DNA from: VRUE01 sp963780815
Lineage (GTDB): Bacteria; Actinomycetota; Thermoleophilia; Solirubrobacterales; 70-9
Assembly (NCBI GenBank): GCA_963780815.1
Contig: CAWADG010000013.1
Location: 248,001-312,000 of the forward strand
Reading direction: 5' to 3'
Length of the DNA stretch: 64,000 nt
In this document: positions 1-7,163 of the stretch, piece by piece
Layout: the number at the start of each line of letters is the position of its first letter
Numbering within the stretch: position 1 is the first letter of the stretch
Position numbers and translations under genes: made by a program
Notes under the pieces: generated by a model
What the model was told of the DNA's origin: nothing
The model's database searches: none
What the model saw: the letters and a program-made list of their open reading frames with translations, nothing else

Positions 1-81
1 GTTCACGACCGCCCGGACGGCGATCGGGGTGCGTCTACAGGCAAAGACGCCGCTGATTCCCGATCCTTCCCAGGCCGGAGC

Positions 82-558
82 TCATCGATCGCCGCCGAGC
101 CGCTCGAGCCGTTCGGCGGCGACGACCAACCAGTGCTTGACGGCCGCCATCTCATCGGCCGTGAAGCCCTCCTCGATCGCCGTCTCCAACCCCCTGACTG
201 CGGGATGGGCGGCCTCGAGCCGTCGTTCACCCTCCTCCGTCAGCGTCACCTGGAGGATCCGACCGTGGGTCGGGTGGGGGTGGCGCTCGATCAGGCCTTC
301 GCGTTCCAGGGTCACCAGCACGGTGTTCATCGCCTGCGGAGTCGTGTTCGAGGACCGGGCGAGATCGGCGCCCGAGGAACCGGGGTCGCGGGCAAGCACG
401 CTCAGGGCGCCGTACTGGGCGGGGGTCAGGCCCTGTGCCCGCAGGGCGCGCTCTATCGCCCCGCGGAACTTCTGATTCGCCTGCCGAAGCAGGTAGCCGC
501 TTCGCCCTTCGACGCCTCTGTACCGCTGCCCGATGAGTGGTGGGACGGGAACGCTCAC
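82..558 (-). CDS. MarR-family transcriptional regulator
   Basis: A 158-residue winged-helix repressor-type protein, the usual MarR length. The reader head is visible as LTPAQYGALSVLARDPGSSG, followed by the recognition-helix region (LARSSNTTPQAMNTVLVTLE) and the wing (EREGLIERHPHPTHGRILQVTLTEEG). MarR proteins act as dimers that leave DNA when they bind a small ligand; the ligand here cannot be read from sequence. It is divergent from the ECF sigma gene, and the 70-bp gap between them holds a perfect palindrome overlapping promoter-like elements. Autorepression plus control of the sigma gene is therefore the simple inference. The start was chosen because the conserved fold begins shortly after it. 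Confidence 0.9.
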   Translation of the reverse strand: MSVPVPPLIGQRYRGVEGRSGYLLRQANQKFRGAIERALRAQGLTPAQYGALSVLARDPGSSGADLARSSNTTPQAMNTVLVTLEREGLIERHPHPTHGRILQVTLTEEGERRLEAAHPAVRGLETAIEEGFTADEMAAVKHWLVVAAERLERLGGDR

Positions 559-580
559 AGAAGTAGTGTATATCAGGAAG

Positions 581-609
581 TTGACAACATATCAGGATCC
601 TGATATGTT
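581..609 (+). promoter_or_regulatory. Sigma-70-type promoter for the ECF sigma gene
   Basis: A consensus -35 box (TTGACA, 581-586), a 17-nt spacer and a -10-like box (TATGTT, 604-609) point at the ATG at 629. On the opposite strand TTGCCA (610-615), 17 nt and ATATGT (587-592) form a weaker mirror promoter for the MarR gene. Seen directly in sequence; promoter activity is inferred. Confidence 0.6.
586..609. promoter_or_regulatory. MarR operator palindrome
   Basis: A perfect 24-bp inverted repeat (half-site AACATATCAGGA) is centred between the divergent MarR and sigma genes. It covers the promoter spacer and -10 box. A further half-site copy, ATATCAGGA, lies at 570-578, 20 nt upstream of the same motif in the palindrome. 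Position and symmetry fit a MarR dimer site that would block both genes. Confidence 0.7.
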
Positions 610-628
610 TGGCAACGGTTGATTCACG

Positions 629-1186
629 ATGAGCACGAACGCGCCAACGCTCGAGAAACCCCACGTCCGACGCCTGCCGCTCCCCCCACCGAGGCAGGAG
701 CACGTGCTCGATCCGGCGACGCTGGGCGATCACTTCGATCGGCTCTACCGCGCGGCTTGGGCGCTGTGCGGGACACGTGAGGACGCCGAGGACCTCGTCC
801 AGGAGGCCTACCTCCGCGTGCTCTCGCGGCCACGCAGAGTTCGCAACGAAGACGACGTCGGCTACCTCCTCAGCGTGGTGCGCAACACCTTCCGCGACAA
901 TCGCCGCGCCGCGGCGAGGCGTCCGAAGAAAGCGGAAGCCGAGCCCGAGGCATTGGAAATAGCCGATATCGGCAGCGGCGCAGCGGCGCCATCGTCGGTG
1001 GTCGAGGCGCGCGAGGTGTTCGCGGCGATCGCGGCGCTGCCGGACGCCTCCCGGGACACGCTCGTCGCAGTCGACGTGGCAGGCCTCTCCTACGGGGAGG
1101 CAGCGAGGGCGCTGAACGTTCCCGAGGCGACGATCACGACCCGCCTGTTCAGGGCCCGCGGCCGCGTCGCCAGGGCGCTTTCCTGA
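629..1186 (+). CDS. ECF-type RNA polymerase sigma factor
   Basis: 185 residues. Region 2 is clear (RLYRAAWALCGTREDAEDLV, then QEAYLRVL) and so is region 4 (LPDASRDTLVAVDVAGLSYG, then EAARALNVPEATITTRLFRA, a helix-turn-helix). Regions 1 and 3 are absent, as in group-4 sigma factors. These proteins redirect RNA polymerase to stress or surface regulons and are normally held by an anti-sigma factor. No anti-sigma gene adjoins; the next gene, nhaA, converges with a 1-bp gap. Control seems to be transcriptional instead, through the MarR operator overlapping its promoter. The ATG at 629 lies about 20 nt after the -10 box. Confidence 0.9.
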   Translation: MSTNAPTLEKPHVRRLPLPPPRQEHVLDPATLGDHFDRLYRAAWALCGTREDAEDLVQEAYLRVLSRPRRVRNEDDVGYLLSVVRNTFRDNRRAAARRPKKAEAEPEALEIADIGSGAAAPSSVVEAREVFAAIAALPDASRDTLVAVDVAGLSYGEAARALNVPEATITTRLFRARGRVARALS

Positions 1187-1187
1187 C

Positions 1188-3077
1188 TCAGGCCGCGATC
1201 AGCGTCCGCGCCCGCGCCGCCCGCACCGCGGCGGAGAGGGCTTCGATGTCATAGGCGCCGTCGTGTCGGCGCTCGTTGATGAAGAAGGTCGGGGTGCCGG
1301 TGACGCCGCTGAGGTCAGCCGAGTCGACGTCTTCCTCGATCCGGGACGCGTGGGAGCTCTCGTGGAGGTCGGTGTCGAAGCGCTCGAGGTCGAGGCCGAG
1401 CCGGCGCGCGTAGCCGCGCAGCTGGCGGAATTTGAGCTCGCCCTGGTGCTCGAGCAGGATGTCGTGCATCTCCCAGAACGCCCCCTGGACGGCCGCAGCC
1501 TCCGAGGCCTCGGCGGCGAGGTCGGCGTTCGGGTGGACGTCGGAGAGCGGCAGGTGGCGCCAGACGTAGCGGACATCGCCGAAGTCGGCGAGCAGCTCGC
1601 GGATCACCGACTCGGCACGGCCGCAGTAGGGGCACTCGAAGTCGCCGTACTCGACGAGGGTGACCGGGGCCACATCGGGGCCGCGGATGTGGTCACGCTC
1701 GGGATCGACCGGGACGGCGAGGTCGGTCAGCACTTCGGAGCCGCCGAGCAGGGCGCGGATCCGCGCCTGCCGCGGCAGCATCGCGGTGCCGCGGAAGACG
1801 AGCCAGGTCAGGGTGGAGGCGATGACCGCGGCGCTCAGCACGCCGAGCTTCGCCTCGCGCAGCTCGACTCCGTCGAAGGCGAGGGCGGCGATCAGCAGCG
1901 AGACCGTGAACCCGATCCCGGCGATCGCGCCGCCGCCGATCGTCGCCGCCCACCCGACCGGCGGCCGCAGCCGGCCGCGGCTCAGCCTCGTCACCACCCA
2001 GGAGATGCCGGCGATCCCGACCGGCTTGCCGAGCACGTAGCCGACGATGATCCCGAGCGTGATCGGCGAGGAGTAGGCGTGCGAGAGGAAGTCGCCGTCG
2101 ATCGCGATCCCGATGTTGGCGAGCGCGAAGAGGGGGACGATGACGTAGCTGGTCCAGGGGTGGTAGATCCGCAGCAGCCGCGCGTTCGGCGAGACCGCAG
2201 CGCGCAGGCCCGAGCGCGCCGAGCGCTCGAGTTCGGGCGTCGGCTGCTCGCGGAAGTCGCGGAACAGCTGGGTCGCGCGCTCGAGCTCGCCGCGGCCGGC
2301 GGGGTTGGCCCAGGCGACCAGCCCGACCGCGAGCCCGAGGACGACCGGGTCGACCCCGGATTCATAGAGCGCGACCCAGGCGGCGAGCCCGAGCATGAAG
2401 TAGGCGGGGCCGCCGCGGATGCCGGCGATCCCGAGGGCGACGACGAAGGCGGTGAAGATGCCGACCGCGACCAGCAGTGGCGTGACGTCGATCGCGCCGC
2501 TGTAGGCGGCGATGATGACGAGCAGGGCGACGACGTCGTCGACGACGATGATCGTCAGCAGGAAGCCGCGCAGCCGGTCCGGGAAGTGCGGCCCGACCAG
2601 GGCGAGCATGCCGAGGGCGAAGGCGGTGTCGGTCGACATCGCCACTCCCCACCCCTGGGCCGAGTCATCGCCGGCGTTGAAGGCGAGGAAGATCGCGATC
2701 GGGACGATCATCCCGCCGAGGGCGGCGAGAACCGGCAGCGCGAGGCGGCGGCGCTCGCGCAGCTCGCCGACGTCGAACTCGCGCCGCACCTCGAGCCCGA
2801 CGACGAGGAAGAAGAACGTCATCAGGCCGTTGTTGACCCACTCGCGCAGGCTCTGGGAGATGCCCGAGGAGCCGACTTCGATTGTCAGGTCGGTGTGCCA
2901 GACGCTCTCGTAGGAGGAGAGGTCGATGTTGGCCCAGGCAATCGCCGCGACCGCCGCGCCCAGCAGGACGACGGCGCTGCCGATCTCGGTCGCGAGGAAA
3001 TCCCGCAGCGGCCCCTGCAGGCTGCGCGCCCAGGCGGTGTGCCCCTTGAAGTCCGACCTGGTCGCCGAGTCGCTCAT
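1188..3077 (-). CDS. nhaA: NhaA Na+/H+ antiporter fused to DsbA-like thioredoxin domain
   Basis: 629 residues, longer than plain NhaA (about 390). The N-terminal part is a multi-helix NhaA with the family stretch GWGVAMSTDTAFALGMLALV and the paired aspartates in TIIVVDDVVALLVI that carry Na+ and protons. From about residue 450 a soluble thioredoxin-fold domain follows, with redox motif CPYC (Cys482, Cys485) and the cis-Pro loop GVTGTPTFFIN. NhaA exchanges internal Na+ for external protons at the membrane. The attached DsbA-like domain suggests redox sensing or thiol chemistry near the membrane, but its role is not known to me. It converges with the sigma gene and is divergent from the propeller gene. 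Confidence 0.93.
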   Translation of the reverse strand: MSDSATRSDFKGHTAWARSLQGPLRDFLATEIGSAVVLLGAAVAAIAWANIDLSSYESVWHTDLTIEVGSSGISQSLREWVNNGLMTFFFLVVGLEVRREFDVGELRERRRLALPVLAALGGMIVPIAIFLAFNAGDDSAQGWGVAMSTDTAFALGMLALVGPHFPDRLRGFLLTIIVVDDVVALLVIIAAYSGAIDVTPLLVAVGIFTAFVVALGIAGIRGGPAYFMLGLAAWVALYESGVDPVVLGLAVGLVAWANPAGRGELERATQLFRDFREQPTPELERSARSGLRAAVSPNARLLRIYHPWTSYVIVPLFALANIGIAIDGDFLSHAYSSPITLGIIVGYVLGKPVGIAGISWVVTRLSRGRLRPPVGWAATIGGGAIAGIGFTVSLLIAALAFDGVELREAKLGVLSAAVIASTLTWLVFRGTAMLPRQARIRALLGGSEVLTDLAVPVDPERDHIRGPDVAPVTLVEYGDFECPYCGRAESVIRELLADFGDVRYVWRHLPLSDVHPNADLAAEASEAAAVQGAFWEMHDILLEHQGELKFRQLRGYARRLGLDLERFDTDLHESSHASRIEEDVDSADLSGVTGTPTFFINERRHDGAYDIEALSAAVRAARARTLIAA

Positions 3078-3141
3078 CCCGGCAGCCTTTCATTCCCGCA
3101 AACCGGGGAACCGATGCCCCGCCCCCGGTTAACCTGGCCGG

Positions 3142-4701
3142 ATGAGGCGGACGTTCCAGGTCGTGCTGTTGGGCCTCGCGCTGGCGATTGTGGGCGCCGT
3201 CCCCGCGCAGGCGGCGCTGACGCCGACGATCAACACGTTCCCGGCGAGCGACCCGCCTTCGAGCGAATCGGGCCCGCGCGCGATCGCGACCGGCAGCGAC
3301 GGGGCGCTCTGGTTCGCCCAGTTCGGCAGCCATGGGATCGGGCGGATGACGGTCGACGGCAGGATCACACTTCAGGCGCCGCTCCCGGGAGTGCAGTCTC
3401 CGTACGACATTACGGCCGGAAGCGATGGCGCGATGTGGTTCGTCAGCGAGGGCCCCTCGAGCGTCAGCCGGATCGACGCCGCGGGCAACGTCCTCACCAA
3501 AGACCTGCCGAACCCGTTGGCTCAACCCAGCTACATCACATCCGGTCCCGAAGGCGCGCTCTGGTTCAGCGAGGGCGCGGGGAAGGTGATCGCGCGAATC
3601 CCCGCAACCACACCGCTGGCCGCGCCGGATGAGTCGCGCACCACCGAAGAAGGGCCTGGCTCGATCGCGGCAGGCTCCGACGGCAACCTCTGGTTCACCG
3701 AGTACAGCCCGAGCATGATCGGCCGCATGACCCCCGCCGGGACGACGACCTACTTCCCGCTCCCAGCGGGCTTCCAGAACCCGGAGGGGATCGCCGCCGG
3801 CCCCGATGGCGCGCTCTGGTACACGACGCTGAACCCTCCGGGTGTCGTCCGAATCGCCACCGACGGAGCTCAGCAGCCGTTCCCGCTGCCGGAAAAAATG
3901 TACCCGGACGAGATCACGGCCGGGCCCGACGGCGCGCTGTGGTTCGGGGGCCCCGATGAAATCGGCCGGATCACGACCGGCGGGGCGGTCGAAGGCTTCC
4001 CGCTCCCGACCGGCGTCGGGCTCTTCGGTGTGGCGCCGGGGCCGGACGGGAACGTCTGGTTCACGGAGGGCAACGTGGGGCGGATCGGCCGGATCACGAC
4101 CCCGCCGAACGTGACCACCGGCGCGGCGAACGCCGTCGGCGCCGGGCAGGCGACGATCGCCGGCACCGTCAACGGGCACTCGCAGCCGACCGACGCCGTC
4201 GTCGAGTACGGGCCGGCCGGCGGCGCGACGACCACCAGCTCGGCGATCCATCTTGCGGCCGGCGCCGCCGACCAGCCGGTCTCGATCCCGCTCAGCCGCC
4301 TGACCCCGAGCACCGCCTACCGCTACCGGGTCACGGCGACGAACCCGACCGGCACCACGGCCGGCGCCTTCGCCGAATTCACGACCGGGCCGCCTCCGAA
4401 ATGCAAGATCAAGAGATCCCGCCTCGGGGCGAAGGGAACCCTGACCGTAACGCTCCGCTGCTCCTCGACCAGCTCGATCAGCGCCGCGGCGAGGATCGTC
4501 TCACCGAAGACGCTCTTCGGCCGAGCGCACGCCAAGGTAAGGAAGGGGAAGGCGACCCTGAAGATCAAACCGCGGAAAGCGGCGCGCAAACAGCTCCAGC
4601 AACACGCGCGGCTCTCGATCAGGCTCTCGATGAAGCTCCGGGGCGGTGGCGCGATCACCGGCTACAACAAGTCCGTCCACGTGCACCGGCCCGCGCACTG
4701 A
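3142..4701 (+). CDS. Secreted Vgb-like beta-propeller protein
   Basis: 519 residues. A signal peptide (about residues 1-25, VLLGLALAIVGAVPAQA) precedes six or seven repeats of the form ITAGPDGALWF / IGRIT, typical of virginiamycin B lyase-like (streptogramin lyase) propellers. After about residue 325 comes a fibronectin-like segment (YGPAGGATTTSSAI to STAYRYRVTATNPTG), then a basic lysine/arginine-rich C-terminus. True Vgb opens the ring of streptogramin B, but most secreted relatives in this bacterial group are of unknown function, so lyase activity should not be assumed. It is exported and possibly wall-associated through the basic tail. Its start lies 64 bp from the divergent nhaA start. 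Confidence 0.8.
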   Translation: MRRTFQVVLLGLALAIVGAVPAQAALTPTINTFPASDPPSSESGPRAIATGSDGALWFAQFGSHGIGRMTVDGRITLQAPLPGVQSPYDITAGSDGAMWFVSEGPSSVSRIDAAGNVLTKDLPNPLAQPSYITSGPEGALWFSEGAGKVIARIPATTPLAAPDESRTTEEGPGSIAAGSDGNLWFTEYSPSMIGRMTPAGTTTYFPLPAGFQNPEGIAAGPDGALWYTTLNPPGVVRIATDGAQQPFPLPEKMYPDEITAGPDGALWFGGPDEIGRITTGGAVEGFPLPTGVGLFGVAPGPDGNVWFTEGNVGRIGRITTPPNVTTGAANAVGAGQATIAGTVNGHSQPTDAVVEYGPAGGATTTSSAIHLAAGAADQPVSIPLSRLTPSTAYRYRVTATNPTGTTAGAFAEFTTGPPPKCKIKRSRLGAKGTLTVTLRCSSTSSISAAARIVSPKTLFGRAHAKVRKGKATLKIKPRKAARKQLQQHARLSIRLSMKLRGGGAITGYNKSVHVHRPAH

Positions 4702-4734
4702 GACCACCGCATACTTCAGACGACCGCGATTTGG

Positions 4735-5025
4735 TCAGAGCTGTGTCGCCATCAGCGCGATGATCGCGGCGAAGCCGGCGAGCATCGCGCCGGTCAGCGT
4801 GATCACCGCTTGCACCATGGTCCGCTGCATCGAGTCGAATCGGGATTCGAGGCGGTCGAAGCGGGCATCAACGTGGCCAAAGCGCGACTCGACCCGCGCT
4901 TCAAACGAATCGAAGCGCTTATCGACGGAGTCGAAGCGCTTGTCGACCCGTTCGAACCCGAGGTCGACCCGGTGGTTGAGGTCGTCGAGGCGCTCGTCGG
5001 TCCACTTTTCGCGCATCGTGGCCAT
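4735..5025 (-). CDS. Small coiled-coil protein with C-terminal membrane anchor
   Basis: 96 residues. The first 65 form a heptad-like amphipathic helix built from repeated VDKRFDS / VESRFGHVDARFDR units. A single hydrophobic helix follows (MVQAVITLTGAMLAGFAAII), ending at the C-terminus. This looks like a tail-anchored coiled-coil protein similar in shape to DUF1640-type proteins. No enzymatic motif is present. It is in the same orientation as the hydrolase downstream but separated by about 70 bp. Function unknown. Confidence 0.7.
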   Translation of the reverse strand: MATMREKWTDERLDDLNHRVDLGFERVDKRFDSVDKRFDSFEARVESRFGHVDARFDRLESRFDSMQRTMVQAVITLTGAMLAGFAAIIALMATQL

Positions 5026-5097
5026 GATGCCACGTTGACTAGAGATTCCTCACAGGAGGCGCGCAAACCGCAAGGAAATTCGCCCTACCCGCGTGGC

Positions 5098-6102
5098 CTA
5101 CTCGGTGAGGGCCAGCACCGCCTCCAGGTTCTCGCGATGGATGGCCTCATACGGCTCGAAGTAGTTGACCCAGCCGGCCTCGAGTGGCCCTGAGATCAGC
5201 TCGCGGAGCGGGACCTCGCGCTGCTCGGGGTCGTCCCGGCATCGCTTCAGCGCCTCGATGTACTGCTTGGTGGCGGCGATCAGGCCGAGCGGGTAGCCAC
5301 CGGCGGCGATCACGTCGGGGTCGCCGTGGCTGGGAAGGATCCGGTCGGGATCCAGCTGCGCCAACCGCTCGAGGTCGGCGAGGTGGGTGTCGAAGTTCTC
5401 CGGCTCATCGACGTAGGTGATCGTGTCCTCCATCGTGTCGCCGCAGAGGAGGAGACGCTGGGCCGGCAGCCAGATCACCGCCGCGTCGTCGCTGTGGATG
5501 TTGACCTCGATCAACTCGACCTCGGTGCTGCCGAGGTCGAGGCGTTCCTCGCCGGAGAAGGTGCGCGTCGGCATGATCAGCGGCTCGATCGCCGGCGGCC
5601 CTTCGAGGGTGCCGCCCTCGATCGCGGCGCGGTTGGCCTCGAGCAGCTCGGCGGTGCGGGCGGTCGCGAGGATCTCGCAGTCGCTGAACGCCTCGTTGCC
5701 GGCGATGTGGTCGAGGTGCCAGTGGCTGAGCAGGGCCGTCAGCCTCTCGACCCCGCGCTCCTCCAGCGCCCGGCGGATGAATCGCCCGCGCTCGACCGAG
5801 ACGTGGGTGTCGTAGACCAGCGCCTCGCGCCCGGCGAGGACGGCGTAGCTGGCGATCCCGAGCGAGATCGCCCCCTCGTCGACCCAGTTCGGCTCCTCGC
5901 AGAACCGGTAGCCCTCGATCCGGCCCTCATAGAAGGCGAGGACGTTCGCGGCCGGCTCGAGGATGCGGATCGGGTCGATGGAGCGGTCCTTGGGGGCCCT
6001 ACTTGAAGAGGATTCTCGCCCGGTGCCGGCACCTGCTGCGCGCACGCTTCGTCGCCTTCTTCTTGCACCTCGCCAGCGCGGCGCGCAGCCCCCCGGTCGC
6101 AT
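5098..6102 (-). CDS. Metallo-beta-lactamase-fold hydrolase
   Basis: The metal-binding signature HWHLDH is present, with later motifs IHSDDAAVIW, LCGDTMED and LPSHGDP supplying the remaining ligands. This is a binuclear-metal hydrolase of the MBL superfamily; the substrate is not readable. The start is a problem. The only ATG in frame, used here, gives an arginine-rich unnatural leader and overlaps the upstream gene by over 100 bp. Recognisable fold begins near 5960 (RILEPAANVLAFYEG), and no ATG, GTG or TTG lies between the upstream stop codon at about 6000 and that point. A non-standard start such as ATC, coupled to the upstream stop, is possible. It follows the P-domain protein gene on the same strand. 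Confidence 0.82.
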   Translation of the reverse strand: MRPGGCAPRWRGARRRRRSVRAAGAGTGRESSSSRAPKDRSIDPIRILEPAANVLAFYEGRIEGYRFCEEPNWVDEGAISLGIASYAVLAGREALVYDTHVSVERGRFIRRALEERGVERLTALLSHWHLDHIAGNEAFSDCEILATARTAELLEANRAAIEGGTLEGPPAIEPLIMPTRTFSGEERLDLGSTEVELIEVNIHSDDAAVIWLPAQRLLLCGDTMEDTITYVDEPENFDTHLADLERLAQLDPDRILPSHGDPDVIAAGGYPLGLIAATKQYIEALKRCRDDPEQREVPLRELISGPLEAGWVNYFEPYEAIHRENLEAVLALTE

Positions 6103-6787
6103 CCGGCGTCGGCGTTGTCCTCGTCGCAGCAGGCGGCGCCGCCACGCCTGGCGGCGGCTGTTCGACGTCCAGCGTCAGCGCCCAGGCTTTGAGTTCGAAG
6201 CCGAGGTAACCGAGGGCGTTGTCGTCGGTCACGTAGAGGCTCCAGGTGCCGTCCGGCGAGGCTCCGTTGAAGAACGAGAGCGCGTTCAGGTACGGGGGCG
6301 CCGGACCGCCTCCCGGGCTGAGGTCATCGGGCTCCGGGGGCGCCCCCAGGTAGTTGGAGGGCTTGAAGCTCACCTGCCGGCCGGGTCCGCACGGCCCGCC
6401 GTCGGGAACGAAGGTCGGGGCCGCGTCTTCGAAGGTCCAGTCCTCGTCTTCGAGGTTGTTCGGGTATTCGCCGCAGGCGTCGGACATCAGCATCACCTGC
6501 TGCCCGTTCGGCCCGGTGATGACCATGTCGATGTCGTCGGCGCTGGAGGAAGCGAGGTCGATCACGGTCACGGTCGCCCTCGTGACGGTGCCCGAGAGCC
6601 CGGAGACGACGATGCTCGACGGATACGTGCCCGCCGGGCCGAAGTCCCCCGCGCCTTCGGAGGGAACGAGGTCGGCGGTGTTGAGGAAGGTGTGGGTGTC
6701 GGCCCGGGCAGCGGTCGGGACCAGGACCGCGAGCAGCAGCGCCGCGGCGAGCGAGACGATCCGGCGCGCTCTCAGCCTGCTTCGCAC
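5999..6787 (-). CDS. Secreted protein with proprotein-convertase P-domain-like fold
   Basis: About 262 residues from a GTG at 6787. That start places the basic n-region (RSRLRARR) directly before the hydrophobic signal core (IVSLAAALLLAVLVPTAARA) and avoids overlap with the divergent gene at 6849; an ATG at 6862 is the alternative. The middle contains DIDMVITGPNGQQVMLMSDA and FNGASPDGTWSLYVTDDNA, typical of P/Homo-B type beta-sandwiches (GTWSL-VTD). The C-terminus is a basic, cysteine-containing tail (RCKKKATKRARSRCRHR). No catalytic domain is attached, so it is likely a secreted binding or adhesion module. It is followed by the MBL hydrolase gene. Confidence 0.75.
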   Translation of the reverse strand: MRSRLRARRIVSLAAALLLAVLVPTAARADTHTFLNTADLVPSEGAGDFGPAGTYPSSIVVSGLSGTVTRATVTVIDLASSSADDIDMVITGPNGQQVMLMSDACGEYPNNLEDEDWTFEDAAPTFVPDGGPCGPGRQVSFKPSNYLGAPPEPDDLSPGGGPAPPYLNALSFFNGASPDGTWSLYVTDDNALGYLGFELKAWALTLDVEQPPPGVAAPPAATRTTPTPDATGGLRAALARCKKKATKRARSRCRHRARILFK

Positions 6788-6848
6788 CCTGTTGACCCTA
6801 AGGCAGTGTCGCCCAGGCGACAACGCCACTGGTCTAGGCTTTTCGCGG

Positions 6849-7163
6849 ATGCCCGAATGCACCCACCTCGATCAGGTCCAGGTCACCCAGCTTCCCGAGT
6901 CGGTCGAGGGCTGCGAGGAGTGCCTGAAGACCGGCGAGGTGTGGCTGCACCTGCGGATCTGCCTCGAGTGCGGCAAGGTCGGATGTTGTGACGACTCGCC
7001 CAACCGCCACGCCAGCCGCCACGCCCGCGACGACGGCCACCCGCTGATCCGCTCGCTCGAGCCCGAAGAAGACTGGTCCTACTGCTTCATCGATGAGGTC
7101 GGGATGGTGATCCCCGAGGTGCGGGGCGAGACGCGGATCCCGCCGTCCCCGATGCTGAGCTGA
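6849..7163 (+). CDS. UBP-type (ZnF-UBP) zinc finger protein
   Basis: 104 residues. The cysteine/histidine pattern of the ubiquitin-hydrolase zinc finger is complete: CTHLDQ, GCEECL, WLHLRICLECGKVGCCDDSP, NRHASRHARDDGHPLIRS. In eukaryotes this finger binds the C-terminal Gly-Gly of ubiquitin; bacteria carrying it lack classical ubiquitin, so its ligand here is unknown. Its TGA overlaps the ATG of the next gene by one base (TGATG), so the two are translationally coupled. The partner is a redox flavoprotein, which suggests a shared redox or protein-quality role; this is inference. Confidence 0.88.
   Translation: MPECTHLDQVQVTQLPESVEGCEECLKTGEVWLHLRICLECGKVGCCDDSPNRHASRHARDDGHPLIRSLEPEEDWSYCFIDEVGMVIPEVRGETRIPPSPMLS

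Noticed and set aside
1263..3632. 789-residue plus-strand frame across nhaA
   Set aside because: Antisense to NhaA; no recognisable fold and acidic low-complexity text.
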